This document shows positions 19,320 to 28,109 of a stretch of 64,000 nt of DNA, piece by piece. Each line of letters begins with the position of its first letter. Positions within the stretch are counted from its first letter, which is position 1. Under the pieces are notes generated by a model. The model had not been told where the DNA came from and did not search any database. It was given only the letters and a program-made list of their open reading frames with translations. The stretch comes from JACCWP01 sp963785115 (GTDB lineage: Bacteria > Actinomycetota > Actinomycetes > Propionibacteriales > Nocardioidaceae): contig CAWATY010000006.1 in the NCBI GenBank assembly GCA_963785115.1, positions 558,001 to 622,000 on the forward strand. The letters run 5' to 3'. Position numbers and translations under genes: made by a program.

Positions 19320-19522
19320 GGGATCACCTCACTGGGTCCTCGACAGGCCCTGCCGCAGTGACGGTCGTCACGCGACGCGCCGCAGATTAGGGGCGCGGTA
19401 CCGGCTGCGGAGAGGGGTGCGCGGGGGCCGAGCGGCAGGCGGGCATACCGGGCGGCTGGCGGTGCGCCGCGCTGCGACGAGCGGCTTGCCACACGCGACG
19501 AGCGGTAGGCGGCCCGGTCGGC

Positions 19523-21076
19523 TCAGTGCCGGGGCTGCCAGCTGCCGCGGTCGACGTCGACGGTCTCCGGGGCGTGCAGCCGGACCATGGTCCGGGACGT
19601 GCCGATCGGCACTCGCCCGGACGTCACCAGCGACACCCCGGCCATCACGACGAAGCCGATCGGCACGGTCCACGCGGCCGGCTGGGCCAGCAGCGCGCCC
19701 GACCACCCCGACCGGGTCGGATCGGCGATGGTGAGCCCGACCGCGGCCGCCGAGGCCAGCCCGCCTGCCAGCAGACCGGCCAGGGCGCCGACGTCGGTGA
19801 GTCCCCGCCACCAGATGCCGAGCACCAGCAGCGGGCAGAAGGTCGACGCGGCGACCGCGAAGGCCAACCCGACCGACGAGGCCACGGCCAGCCGCTCGGT
19901 GGCGAAGGCCAGCAGCAACGGCACGCTCATCGCCAGCACCGCCGCCAGCCGGAAGGCCGTCACCCCGCCGAGGGCGTGGCCGCGCACCCGGACCCGGCTC
20001 AGCACGTCCTGGCTCAACGCGCCGGCAACAGAGACGGTCAGGCCGGACGACGTGGACAGGAACGCGGCGAAGGCCCCGGCGACCAGCAGTGCGGCGAGCA
20101 GATCGCCCCCCGCCCCGCCGATGATCCGCGCTGGCAGCGCGAGCACCACGGTGTCGGCGCGGCCGGCTGCCACCAGGTCGGAGGCGTAGATCCGGCCGAG
20201 CGCGCCGTAGATCGCCGGCAGCAGGTAGAAGATCCCCAGCAGGCCCAGGACGATCACCGTCGTGCGCCGCGCCGCCCGGCCGTCGGGGTTGGTGTAGAAG
20301 CGCACGACGACGTGCGGCAGCCCCATGGTGCCGAGGAACGTGGCGAGCATCAGCGAATAGGTGCGGTACAGGTCCTGGGTCTGCGAGCCCTCCAGCGGCA
20401 GCAGCCAGTCCGTGGCGCTCGGCGAGCCGGGCGCCACGGCGGCCGCCGCGGGAGTCACCGAGCCGTCGCCGTGCCAGGCGATCAGCAGGGCGACGACGGG
20501 GACGAGCAGGGCAGTGAGCTTGAGCCAGTACTGGAACGCCTGCACGAACGTGATGCTGCGCATCCCGCCCGCCACCACGTTCAGCACCACCACCGAGGCG
20601 ACCAGCACGACGCCGACCCACGACGGGGCGCCGGTCGCCGTGCCGAGCGTGAGCCCGGCGCCCTGCAGCTGCGGCAGCACGTACAGCCAACCGACGACCA
20701 CCACCAGCGCGGTGGCCAGGGCACGCACGGACTGCGACTCGGTCCGCGCCTCGGCGAAGTCGGGGATCGTGTACGCGCCGGACCGCCGCAGCGGCGCCGC
20801 GACGAGCACCAGCAGCACCAGGTAGCCGACGGTGAAGCCCACCGGGAACCACAGCATGTCGGCGCCGAAGGCCAGCACCAGCCCGGCGACGCCGAGGAAC
20901 GAGGCCGCCGACAGGTACTCCCCGCCGATCGCCGAGGCGTTCCACAGCGGTCCGACCGAGCGGGACGCGACGTAGAAGTCCGACGTCGTCCGGCTGACCC
21001 GCATGCCGAAGGCCCCGATCGCCAGCGTCACCACCGCGACGACGGCGACAGCTGCCCAGCCGGCGGCGGCGTTCAC
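19523..21076 (-). CDS. Second sodium:solute symporter (SSS family)
   Basis: A 517-residue SSS transporter with the same signature as the first (SRSVGPLWNASAIGGEYLSAAS near 40-60; GTMGLPHVVVRFYTNPDG). It diverges enough to suggest another monocarboxylate or organic-acid substrate. It is followed on the same strand by acetate genes and preceded, with a 7-base gap, by a small two-TM gene, then a SpoIIE-type phosphatase. That arrangement suggests sensing and transport of one nutrient are encoded together. Confidence 0.88.
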   Translation of the reverse strand: MNAAAGWAAVAVVAVVTLAIGAFGMRVSRTTSDFYVASRSVGPLWNASAIGGEYLSAASFLGVAGLVLAFGADMLWFPVGFTVGYLVLLVLVAAPLRRSGAYTIPDFAEARTESQSVRALATALVVVVGWLYVLPQLQGAGLTLGTATGAPSWVGVVLVASVVVLNVVAGGMRSITFVQAFQYWLKLTALLVPVVALLIAWHGDGSVTPAAAAVAPGSPSATDWLLPLEGSQTQDLYRTYSLMLATFLGTMGLPHVVVRFYTNPDGRAARRTTVIVLGLLGIFYLLPAIYGALGRIYASDLVAAGRADTVVLALPARIIGGAGGDLLAALLVAGAFAAFLSTSSGLTVSVAGALSQDVLSRVRVRGHALGGVTAFRLAAVLAMSVPLLLAFATERLAVASSVGLAFAVAASTFCPLLVLGIWWRGLTDVGALAGLLAGGLASAAAVGLTIADPTRSGWSGALLAQPAAWTVPIGFVVMAGVSLVTSGRVPIGTSRTMVRLHAPETVDVDRGSWQPRH

Positions 21077-21083
21077 CGCGACC

Positions 21084-21467
21084 TCACGTGCCCTCGACGA
21101 GGTCGGCGAACTCGCGCTCGGTCCGCTCGGCCCGGCGCGCGTACCACCAGCCCGCCACGACGATGACCGGGTACACGAACAGCCCCAGCGCCAGCCACGG
21201 CAGTGGCACGCCGAACAGCTGCAGCTCGCGGACGGTCGGGACGGCGGTGAAGACCAGCGGTAGCGCCGTCAGTGGCGCGACCACGAGGCCGAGCACCCCC
21301 GCGGCCAGCCGCAGCTGGGCACGCACCAGGGATCGCATGTAGACCTCGCCCAGACCGGTCTGTGCGTCGATCTGGCGGTGCACCTCGGTGGGGCGGGTGC
21401 GACCGGCGCCGGTACGCGGGCTGGTGATCCGCACCCGGTCCGGGGGAGGCTGGTCCGGCCCGGTCAC
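21084..21467 (-). CDS. Small two-TM protein, symporter-associated
   Basis: A 127-residue protein with a polar N-terminal half and two membrane segments (about 53-75 and 85-108), ending RRAERTEREFADLVEGT. It is in the position that DUF485 proteins occupy beside SSS symporters, but I do not see clear DUF485 signatures. The GTG start overlaps the SpoIIE-phosphatase stop (GTGA). Probably an accessory subunit of the downstream symporter (inference). Confidence 0.7.
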   Translation of the reverse strand: MTGPDQPPPDRVRITSPRTGAGRTRPTEVHRQIDAQTGLGEVYMRSLVRAQLRLAAGVLGLVVAPLTALPLVFTAVPTVRELQLFGVPLPWLALGLFVYPVIVVAGWWYARRAERTEREFADLVEGT

Positions 21468-23764
21468 GCCGGTTCCGCGCGGCGCACCACCAGCGCCAGG
21501 CTGTCGTCGAGCCGGTCGGCACCGGCCAGGGACCGCGTCACCAGCTCGTCGGCGAGCTGCTTGGCGGGGAGCTGGTGCAGGTCGCTTGCGTGCCGAGCCA
21601 GCTTGTCCATGCCGTCGATGATGTCCTTGCGTGCCTCGATCAGCCCGTCGGTGTAGAGGATCAGGGACTCGCCGACCTCGAGCCGCGCGGTGACCGCCTT
21701 GTCGCTGCCCGCCCCGGGCCAGCCGATTGCCCCGCCCGTGGCCGTCAGCTGGGTGACCACCCCAGCCGCGTCGACGAGCAGCGGGGGCGGATGGCCGCCG
21801 GAGACGATCCGGACCTCGCCGGTGGAGGGGTGGTAGCGGGCCACGACGACGGTGGCCACCAGCTCGGTCTCCTGGGCGTCGAGCAGCTCGTCGGTCCGGC
21901 GCACGACGTCCTCGAGCTCGGTGCCCTGCACGGTGACGAAGCGCAGCGTGTGGATGAGGGTGAGCGCCGTCTTGGTGGCCTTGACGCCGTGCCCGAGCAC
22001 GTCGATCACCGCCACGTGCAGCTCGCCCGAGGGCAGCAGTTGCCAGTCATAGAGGTCGCCGCCGGTGGGCGACGACGGGTCGGAGGCCACGTACGTGACG
22101 GCGACCTCGGCGCCCTCGATGTTTGGCGGCTCGGGGGCCACCGCGCGCTGCAGGTGCTCGACCACGAGTCGTTGCGCGGCCTGGGCCTCCTGAAGCTCGT
22201 CGAGCTGACCGCGCAGCTGCTCGTACTCCTCCGCCGGGGTGACGTCACGGGCGACGACCACCACGGCCGCCGGGTCCTCGGGGGCGCCGGACGCCGCGCT
22301 CACCGCGCAGGACAGCAGTCGGCGGCGGCCGTCGACGGTGGTGATCTGGACGTCGACCGGCAGGGCCGGGTCGGGTGCCGGCCGGCGAAGGTCGACGGCT
22401 GCCCCGGCCGGGGACTGTGGCTGGATCCGCCGCATCAGGTCGGTCTGTCCCAGCACGGTGTCGGCAGCGAGCCCGGTGATCCGCTCGCAGGCGGCGTTCC
22501 AGGTCAGGACCGCACCGTCCTCGCCGAGGGTGAAGATGCCGTCCGAGGTGGTGCTGACGATCTGGTCGAGCTTGCGCCGCTCCTCGAGCACGCTCTCGAA
22601 CAGCCGACCGCGGGCGAAGGTGTGTGCGGTCTCGCGGGCGAGCGCCTCGAGCACGGCGAGGTCGGCCGTGGTGGTGCTCTCCAGTCCGGCCAGGTCGAGG
22701 GCGAGCACCGCGCCGATCGGCCGTCGGTCGGCCACCAGGGGTGCGCACAGGCACTGCCGCCAGCCCTCGCCGGCGAGCTGGACGGCTGTCGTCCCGCCGT
22801 CGCCGGTGGCGACGCGTACCGGCTCCTCCGACCGCGCAAGCAGCCGTTCGACCGCGCTCGCGGGACGCACCGTCACCGGTGCCTGGCCGGATCCGTCCGG
22901 GACCAGCAGGTTGGTCTCGTAGTCACCGCTCTCGGTCACCAGGACGAGGGCCACGGCGCGGGCCTCGAAGCCCTTGGCCGTGGCCCGCAGGAAGCCGTCG
23001 ATCGCCTCCCGGGGGTCGATCGGCTCGGCCAGCGCGTGCGCCGCCTCCCGCAGGCCGGACAGCCGCAGCCGGTCGACCCGGGCGTTGGCGTAGCCGCGGT
23101 AGGCCAGGTGCAGCATCGCGAGCGGCACCGGGAACAGCAGCACAGCCCCGGGGTGGCCGACGTACGCCAGCACGAACAGCAGGCCCATCAGCAGGTTGAC
23201 CGCCCAGCCGGCGATCCATCCGGCGCCGATGACCGGCGCGAAGCCGCGGAGCACCGCCCGCCAGGGGCGTCCGCTGCTGATGCTCAGGACGGCGGTGAAC
23301 GACACGTTGTTGACCAGCGCGACGCAGGTGAGCGCCACCAGGAGCCAGGCGATCGTGCGGGCGGAGACCGACGGGCCGGTCGCCGTTGCGGACAGGACGA
23401 CGCTGCCCACCGCCGCGGCCAGCGACCACATCGCGACGTTGAAGGCGAGTTTCATCCACTCCGAGCGGCGCCACAGCGCGGTGGCCGCCTCGACCACGGC
23501 CACGGTGCCGACGACCGCCGGGGTGGGGAAGGCGAGGATCAGCGGGGCGAGAACCGCTTCGAACAACGTGATGGAGTCGACGTCTTCGCCGCTGCGGAAC
23601 TGCACCCGTAGCTGCTCGGCGGCCGCCAGCGCGATCGCGAGGAACGGCAGCCAGCGCCAGTCGGGCTCGGCCGGAGGCTCGAGGTCGGTGAGGACGGCGA
23701 CGCCCACCAGGGCGAGCGTGCAGAGCGCGAGGAACGCGCTGAGTCCGAGGACGCGTCGCTCCAC
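21464..23764 (-). CDS. Membrane SpoIIE-type serine phosphatase with GAF and PAS domains
   Basis: A protein of about 766 residues. In order: eight or so membrane segments (first about 240 residues), a GAF domain (DPREAIDGFLRATAKGFEARAVAL onward), a PAS domain (SDGIFTLGEDGAVLTWNAACERITG), and a C-terminal PP2C/SpoIIE domain with GGDLYDWQLL, DVLGHGVKA and LILYTDGLIEAR. Such enzymes dephosphorylate anti-sigma-factor antagonists. I chose GTG 23764 (VERRVLGLSAF) because it leaves the small peptide gene upstream intact; the frame is open to 23926. A STAS/anti-sigma-like pair lies at 45 kb and could be a target (inference). Confidence 0.88.
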   Translation of the reverse strand: MERRVLGLSAFLALCTLALVGVAVLTDLEPPAEPDWRWLPFLAIALAAAEQLRVQFRSGEDVDSITLFEAVLAPLILAFPTPAVVGTVAVVEAATALWRRSEWMKLAFNVAMWSLAAAVGSVVLSATATGPSVSARTIAWLLVALTCVALVNNVSFTAVLSISSGRPWRAVLRGFAPVIGAGWIAGWAVNLLMGLLFVLAYVGHPGAVLLFPVPLAMLHLAYRGYANARVDRLRLSGLREAAHALAEPIDPREAIDGFLRATAKGFEARAVALVLVTESGDYETNLLVPDGSGQAPVTVRPASAVERLLARSEEPVRVATGDGGTTAVQLAGEGWRQCLCAPLVADRRPIGAVLALDLAGLESTTTADLAVLEALARETAHTFARGRLFESVLEERRKLDQIVSTTSDGIFTLGEDGAVLTWNAACERITGLAADTVLGQTDLMRRIQPQSPAGAAVDLRRPAPDPALPVDVQITTVDGRRRLLSCAVSAASGAPEDPAAVVVVARDVTPAEEYEQLRGQLDELQEAQAAQRLVVEHLQRAVAPEPPNIEGAEVAVTYVASDPSSPTGGDLYDWQLLPSGELHVAVIDVLGHGVKATKTALTLIHTLRFVTVQGTELEDVVRRTDELLDAQETELVATVVVARYHPSTGEVRIVSGGHPPPLLVDAAGVVTQLTATGGAIGWPGAGSDKAVTARLEVGESLILYTDGLIEARKDIIDGMDKLARHASDLHQLPAKQLADELVTRSLAGADRLDDSLALVVRRAEPA

Positions 23765-23810
23765 GGCGGAAGTCCCCGGGGAGTCCTGGTCGCGCGCCGC
23801 GGCGCTCGAC

Positions 23811-23993
23811 TCAGTCCCAGGTGTGGCCCGCGGACGTGTTACCGCCCGCGCCGCCGGAGGGTTCCTGGGACGTGCCGGGATCTCCGGAACGGTCCCAAGT
23901 GTTCCCGGCGAGAGCCTGGGTGCCACCGGTGCTCAGCGCGACGCTGCCTACGAGGGCAGCGGCGGCGGCAAGGCCGGCGAGGCGCCTGGTCAA
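23811..23993 (-). CDS. Small secreted peptide with TTG start
   Basis: A 60-residue product is inferred from a TTG start with an excellent GGAGG five bases upstream. It has a basic N terminus (TRRLAGLAAAAALVGS), a hydrophobic core and an ALA cleavage site before GNTWD, giving a mature peptide of about 30 residues. The peptide is Gly/Ser/Thr-rich with TWD near both ends (GNTWDRSG and AGHTWD). It lies 46 bases before the SpoIIE-phosphatase gene on the same strand. I recognise no family. Confidence 0.65.
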   Translation of the reverse strand: MTRRLAGLAAAAALVGSVALSTGGTQALAGNTWDRSGDPGTSQEPSGGAGGNTSAGHTWD

Positions 23994-24135
23994 TGAAACC
24001 TCCGGGTAAACGGTGCTGGTCGATCGGACCCAGTCTCTGCGAGTCCGTCCAACGATACCAGCGGATGGCGGGGACGAATCAGCCGAACGGTTGAATCTCG
24101 GGGCCCAGCGGTCGGCGGACGGGCCGAGGCGAGGC

Positions 24136-24179
24136 TGTCGGCTCCCTGTCGGCTCCCTGTCGGCTCCCTGTCGGCTCAC
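24136..24179. repeat. 11-bp tandem repeat, four copies
   Basis: TGTCGGCTCCC is repeated three times, with a fourth copy ending TGTCGGCTCAC. The last copy contains the stop codon of the minus-strand LytTR regulator gene, so the array begins in its 3' end. Confidence 0.88.
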
Positions 24180-24937
24180 TGTCGGGTCCGCCGGACGAGC
24201 GTGTCCCGCAGCTCCCGGGTGTGCCGCCGGGCGACCTTGAGCTCGACTGGACCGGCAGGGCCGTCGACCACCACGACGGCGCGGCCGGCGTCGGAGCGGA
24301 TCTGCGCCACGTGCCGGGTGTTCACCAGCAGGCTGCGGTGGATCCGGAGAAATCCTGCCTCGGCCCAGCTGTGCTCGAGGGTGGACAGCGGCACCCGGAC
24401 GAGGTGGCTGTCGGTGTCGGTGTGCAGCCGGGCGTAGTCACCCCTGGCCTCCACGTAGCGGATCGTCGAGCGGGCCACGAACCGGGTCACACCCCCGAGC
24501 TCGACCGGGATGGTCTCGTCGTCATCGTCATCGGCACCGGTGTCCGGCTCGCCTCCCAGCGCCACGGAAACCCGCCGGACCGCCTCCTGCAGCCGCTCGG
24601 CGCGTACCGGCTTGAGCACGTAGTCGACCGCCTGCAGCTCGAAGGCGTCGACCGCGTGGTCCTCGTGCGCGGTCACGAACACCACCCGGGGCGGGCTGCG
24701 GAACTGCGCCAGCAGCCGGGCGACGTCGACGCCGGTCAGTCCGGGCATCGCCACGTCGAGGAAGAGCGCGTCGACCGGGTGGTCCTGCAGCTCGCGCAGC
24801 GCGTCCGCGCCGGAGGCGGCGGTGCGGACGGACTCCACCCGGGGGTCACCGCCGAGCAGGAAGGCGAGCTCGTCGAGCACCGGGAGCTCGTCGTCGACGA
24901 CGAGCACCCGCAGGCCGGGACCCCGCCGGTCGGTCAC
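24176..24937 (-). CDS. LytTR-family response regulator
   Basis: A 253-residue two-component regulator. The receiver domain (VVDDELPVLDELAFLL; phospho-Asp in FLDVAMPGLTG; Lys in YVLKPVRAERL) is followed by an acidic linker and a LytTR DNA-binding domain (ARSTIRYVEARGDYARLHT, FLRIHRSLLVNTRHV). Its likely kinase is the LytS-type protein at 32763-33941, unusually separated by seven genes. In related genomes such pairs commonly neighbour SSS symporters, so the symporters here are plausible targets. Confidence 0.92.
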   Translation of the reverse strand: MTDRRGPGLRVLVVDDELPVLDELAFLLGGDPRVESVRTAASGADALRELQDHPVDALFLDVAMPGLTGVDVARLLAQFRSPPRVVFVTAHEDHAVDAFELQAVDYVLKPVRAERLQEAVRRVSVALGGEPDTGADDDDDETIPVELGGVTRFVARSTIRYVEARGDYARLHTDTDSHLVRVPLSTLEHSWAEAGFLRIHRSLLVNTRHVAQIRSDAGRAVVVVDGPAGPVELKVARRHTRELRDTLVRRTRQ

Positions 24938-24943
24938 ACCGGG

Positions 24944-26245
24944 TCAGGGTACGCGGCCGTCGCCCTCGTCTTGGTAGACATCGGGCACGCCGTCGCGGTC
25001 GTCGTCACGCTGCTCTTCCTCCCAGAGGGCGACATGGACCGCCTGCCGGCGCCGCAGCAGCACTGCCGCGGTGGCGGCCGCCAGCAGGGAGGCGGCCAGC
25101 ACCGCGGCCTTCGCGGCGTCGACGAGCGCCGGATCGCTGGGGAAGGCGAGGTCGGCCAGCAGCAGCGACACGGTGAACCCGATGCCGGCGAGCATCGCCA
25201 CGCCCACGACGTCGCTCCACGCCAGCTGCGGGCTCAGCTCGGCTCGGGTGAGGCGGACCGTGAGCCACGACCCGCCGGCCACGCCCACGACCTTGCCCAC
25301 CACCAGCCCGGCCGCCACGCCGAGGGCAACCGGCGAGGTCGTGGCCTCGCGGATCGCGTCGCCGGACAGCACCACGCCCGCTGCGAGCAGGGCGAACAGC
25401 GGCACGCACAGCGATGCCGACAGGGGCCGGAGCCGGTGCTCGAGCCGCTCGGCCGGTGACCGGCCCTCGCCCTCGTCCCGGTGGACGCGGGTGAGCAGGC
25501 CGATCGCGACCCCGGCCACGGTCGCGTGCACACCGGACTCGTGCACCAGCACCCAGACGGCGAGCCCGATCGGTACGTACAGCCACCACGCCCGTACCCG
25601 GCGGTGCTGCAGCCAGGCGTAGCCGGCGAGCAGCGCCGCCGCCCCGAGCAGGGCGGACAGCTCGAGGTCGGCGGTGAAGAAGACGGCGATGATGACGATG
25701 GCGAGCAGGTCGTCGACGACGGCGAGGGAGAGCAGGAACGCCCGCAGCGCGGTGGGGAGCCGCTCCCCGACGAGGGCGAGCACCGCGAGCGCGAAGGCGA
25801 TGTCGGTGGCCACCGGCACCGCCCAGCCGGAGAGGTCGCCGTCGGCGGCCAGGTTGACCGCCAGGTAGACCAGAGCGGGCACGACCATGCCGGCCACCGC
25901 GGCAACCACAGGCAGCACCGCCTCGCGCGGGTCGGACAGGTCGCCGACCAGGAACTCGCGCTTCAGTTCCAACCCGGCGACGAGGAAGAACACGGCGAGC
26001 AGACCGTCGCTGGCCCAGTGCTCGAGGTCGAGCTCGACCACCCCCGGCACCCCGACGACCGTCTCCCGCAGGGTCTCGTACGCCCCGTCCAGCGGGGAGT
26101 TCACCCAGACCAGGGCCACGACCGTGGCGACGAGCAGCAGCACCCCGCCTGTTGTCTCCCGACGCAGGACATCGCTGACGGTCGTCGCTTCGTCGAGGCT
26201 GAGCCGGTCGAAGGCACGGCGGGCGGGGGCGGGGGGATTGGGCAC
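24944..26245 (-). CDS. nhaA: Na+/H+ antiporter NhaA
   Basis: A 433-residue NhaA. The paired aspartate motif lies in AVVDDLLAIVIIAVFF, with VATDIAFALAVLALVG before it; GIGFTVSLLLADLAF is the conserved late segment. The start GTG at 26245 (VPNPPAPARRAF) has GGAGAG about ten bases upstream; the frame is open much further but only across the next gene. The C terminus carries a highly charged tail (EEEQRDDDRDGVPDVYQDE) with an Asp-rich loop resembling a calcium-binding stretch. Confidence 0.92.
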   Translation of the reverse strand: MPNPPAPARRAFDRLSLDEATTVSDVLRRETTGGVLLLVATVVALVWVNSPLDGAYETLRETVVGVPGVVELDLEHWASDGLLAVFFLVAGLELKREFLVGDLSDPREAVLPVVAAVAGMVVPALVYLAVNLAADGDLSGWAVPVATDIAFALAVLALVGERLPTALRAFLLSLAVVDDLLAIVIIAVFFTADLELSALLGAAALLAGYAWLQHRRVRAWWLYVPIGLAVWVLVHESGVHATVAGVAIGLLTRVHRDEGEGRSPAERLEHRLRPLSASLCVPLFALLAAGVVLSGDAIREATTSPVALGVAAGLVVGKVVGVAGGSWLTVRLTRAELSPQLAWSDVVGVAMLAGIGFTVSLLLADLAFPSDPALVDAAKAAVLAASLLAAATAAVLLRRRQAVHVALWEEEQRDDDRDGVPDVYQDEGDGRVP

Positions 26246-26325
26246 GAGGGCGGCTCTCCAGGGGTCGGCGTCAGGACTGCCGACCAGACTTCCCGGCGCA
26301 CCACGGGAGAGATTACGGGATCGGC

Positions 26326-27633
26326 TCAGCCGAACGCGTAGTAGCGCAGCCACAGATAGGGCCAGCACAGCGCGATGGTGACTGCGGTGACGACGAGCCC
26401 GTACTTGGTGAAGTGCCAGAACGAGATCGGGTGGCCGTTTCGGGCCGCGATCCCGATCACCACCACGTTGGCGCTCGCGCCCACGGCCGTGGCGTTGCCG
26501 CCGAGGTCTGCGCCGAGGGCGAGCGCCCACCACAGCGCTGTCGCCTGCGGCGCTCCGCCGCCGGACTGCACCAGGCCGTCGACCAGCGGCGACATGGTGG
26601 CCACGTAGGGGATGTTGTCGACGATCCCGGAGATCGCCGCCGACCCGAACAGCAAGCCGGCGGCGGCCAGCAGGTACCGACCGTCTACGGCCTCGACGAC
26701 CTGCTCGCCGAGGTACTCGATCAGGCCGACCTCGACGAGCGACCCCACCATGATGAACAGGCCGGCGAAGAACACGAGGGTCTCCCACTCGACGTCCTCG
26801 AGGAACTCGTCCGACGAGGTGCCGGACACGAGCACGAGTACGCCCGCGCCGAGCAGCGCGATGACGCTGGGGTCGACGTGCAGCAGCGTGTGCAGGCTGA
26901 ACCCGACCAGCACGCCCGCCAGCACGACGAGGCACCGGGCAAGCAGTCGACGGTCGCGGATCGCCTGTCGCTCGTCGAGGTCCATCACCGCCGCCGCACG
27001 CTCCGGGTCGTAGCCGAACGACGAGCGGAACAGCCAGCGGGCGAGGACCAGGAACACCGCCATCAGCACCACGACGATAGGTGCCAGGTTGACCAGGAAG
27101 TCGTTGAAGGACAGGCCGGCGCGGCTGGCGATGATGATGTTGGGCGGGTCGCCGATGAGGGTCGCCGTGCCGCCGATGTTCGACGCCATGGCCTCGGCGA
27201 TGAGGAAGCCCTCGGGGCGCACGCCGATGCGGTCGCAGACCAGCAGTGTCACCGGCGCGACGAGCAGCACCGTGGTGACGTTGTCCAGCGCCGCCGACGC
27301 GACCGCAGTGATCGTGCACAGCAGCACGAGCACCCGGTACGGCCGGCCCCGCGCCCGCTTCGCCGCCCAGACGGCGAGGAACTCGAAGACCCCGGTCTGC
27401 TTGACCACGCTGACGATCACCATCATCCCGAGCAGCAGGAAGATGACGTTCCAGTCAACACCGGTGTCCTCGGAGAAGAACGCCGCGTGCCCGTCGGTCG
27501 CCCCGATGAGCATCATCAGCCCGGCGCCCACGAGGGCGGCCTTGACCCGGTGCACCCACTCGGTCGCGATCGCGACGTACGCGCCCACGAAGACGGCGAC
27601 GGCCAGTGCGACCTGCCAGGACGGTGCGCTCAT
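26326..27633 (-). CDS. ArsB/NhaD-type (IT superfamily) permease
   Basis: A 435-residue ion transporter with about 11 membrane segments. NIGGTATLIGDPPNIIIASRAG is the hallmark of the ArsB/NhaD/P-protein group, repeated in inverted form as ALGADLGGNATAVGASANVV. The substrate could be Na+/H+ or an oxyanion. With no arsR or arsC nearby, and NhaA adjacent, cation/proton exchange is the better guess. Its ATG overlaps the stop of a CBS-domain gene (ATGA), which suggests regulation by nucleotide binding. Confidence 0.88.
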   Translation of the reverse strand: MSAPSWQVALAVAVFVGAYVAIATEWVHRVKAALVGAGLMMLIGATDGHAAFFSEDTGVDWNVIFLLLGMMVIVSVVKQTGVFEFLAVWAAKRARGRPYRVLVLLCTITAVASAALDNVTTVLLVAPVTLLVCDRIGVRPEGFLIAEAMASNIGGTATLIGDPPNIIIASRAGLSFNDFLVNLAPIVVVLMAVFLVLARWLFRSSFGYDPERAAAVMDLDERQAIRDRRLLARCLVVLAGVLVGFSLHTLLHVDPSVIALLGAGVLVLVSGTSSDEFLEDVEWETLVFFAGLFIMVGSLVEVGLIEYLGEQVVEAVDGRYLLAAAGLLFGSAAISGIVDNIPYVATMSPLVDGLVQSGGGAPQATALWWALALGADLGGNATAVGASANVVVIGIAARNGHPISFWHFTKYGLVVTAVTIALCWPYLWLRYYAFG

Positions 27634-28091
27634 GACTGTGGGAGCGCCGCGCCCAGCAGCCGGTGCACCGTGATCACGCCGAGAACCTCCCCGCCGTCGA
27701 CAACGGCGACCACCGGCGAGTGCTGACGGCTCATCACGGTGGCGATCTCGATCAGGGTGGCATCGGGGTCGACCACGGGACGGTCACGGTCGCGTTTGGG
27801 CAGGTACTGCTTGCCTGGCATGAGCTCGCCCACTCGGCGGCCGCTGAGCTCCCGGCAGAACTGGTCGGCGTCGTCCTCACCGTAGAGCCTGGCGAGCGTG
27901 GGATCCTCCTCGACGTACTCGGGCAGTGCGAAGCGCAGTACCTGGGAGGCGGGGAGGACTACCAGGGGTCCGTTGTCATCGACCACCACGAGTCCCGGGA
28001 GCCCCTGCTCGGTGAGCGTCCGGACCGCGTCGAGGGCGTCGTCATCGAGGTGGACGACCGGGAACGGCTCGAGCAGCTCACGGGCACGCAC
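27630..28091 (-). CDS. CBS-domain pair protein
   Basis: A 153-residue protein made of two CBS motifs (LLEPFPVVHLDDDALDAVRTL and MSRQHSPVVAVVDGGEVLGVITVHRLLG). CBS pairs bind adenine nucleotides or nucleotide second messengers and switch partner activity. The 4-base overlap with the downstream permease gene makes that permease the likely partner. There is no membrane segment or enzyme domain. Confidence 0.9.
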   Translation of the reverse strand: MRARELLEPFPVVHLDDDALDAVRTLTEQGLPGLVVVDDNGPLVVLPASQVLRFALPEYVEEDPTLARLYGEDDADQFCRELSGRRVGELMPGKQYLPKRDRDRPVVDPDATLIEIATVMSRQHSPVVAVVDGGEVLGVITVHRLLGAALPQS

Positions 28092-28109
28092 GGACCCACG
28101 GTAGGGGGT

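Noticed and set aside
26326..27633. Arsenite efflux pump ArsB
   Set aside because: The fold is shared by ArsB, NhaD and P-protein; the CBS partner and nearby NhaA favour cation/proton exchange, so the specific name was not used.
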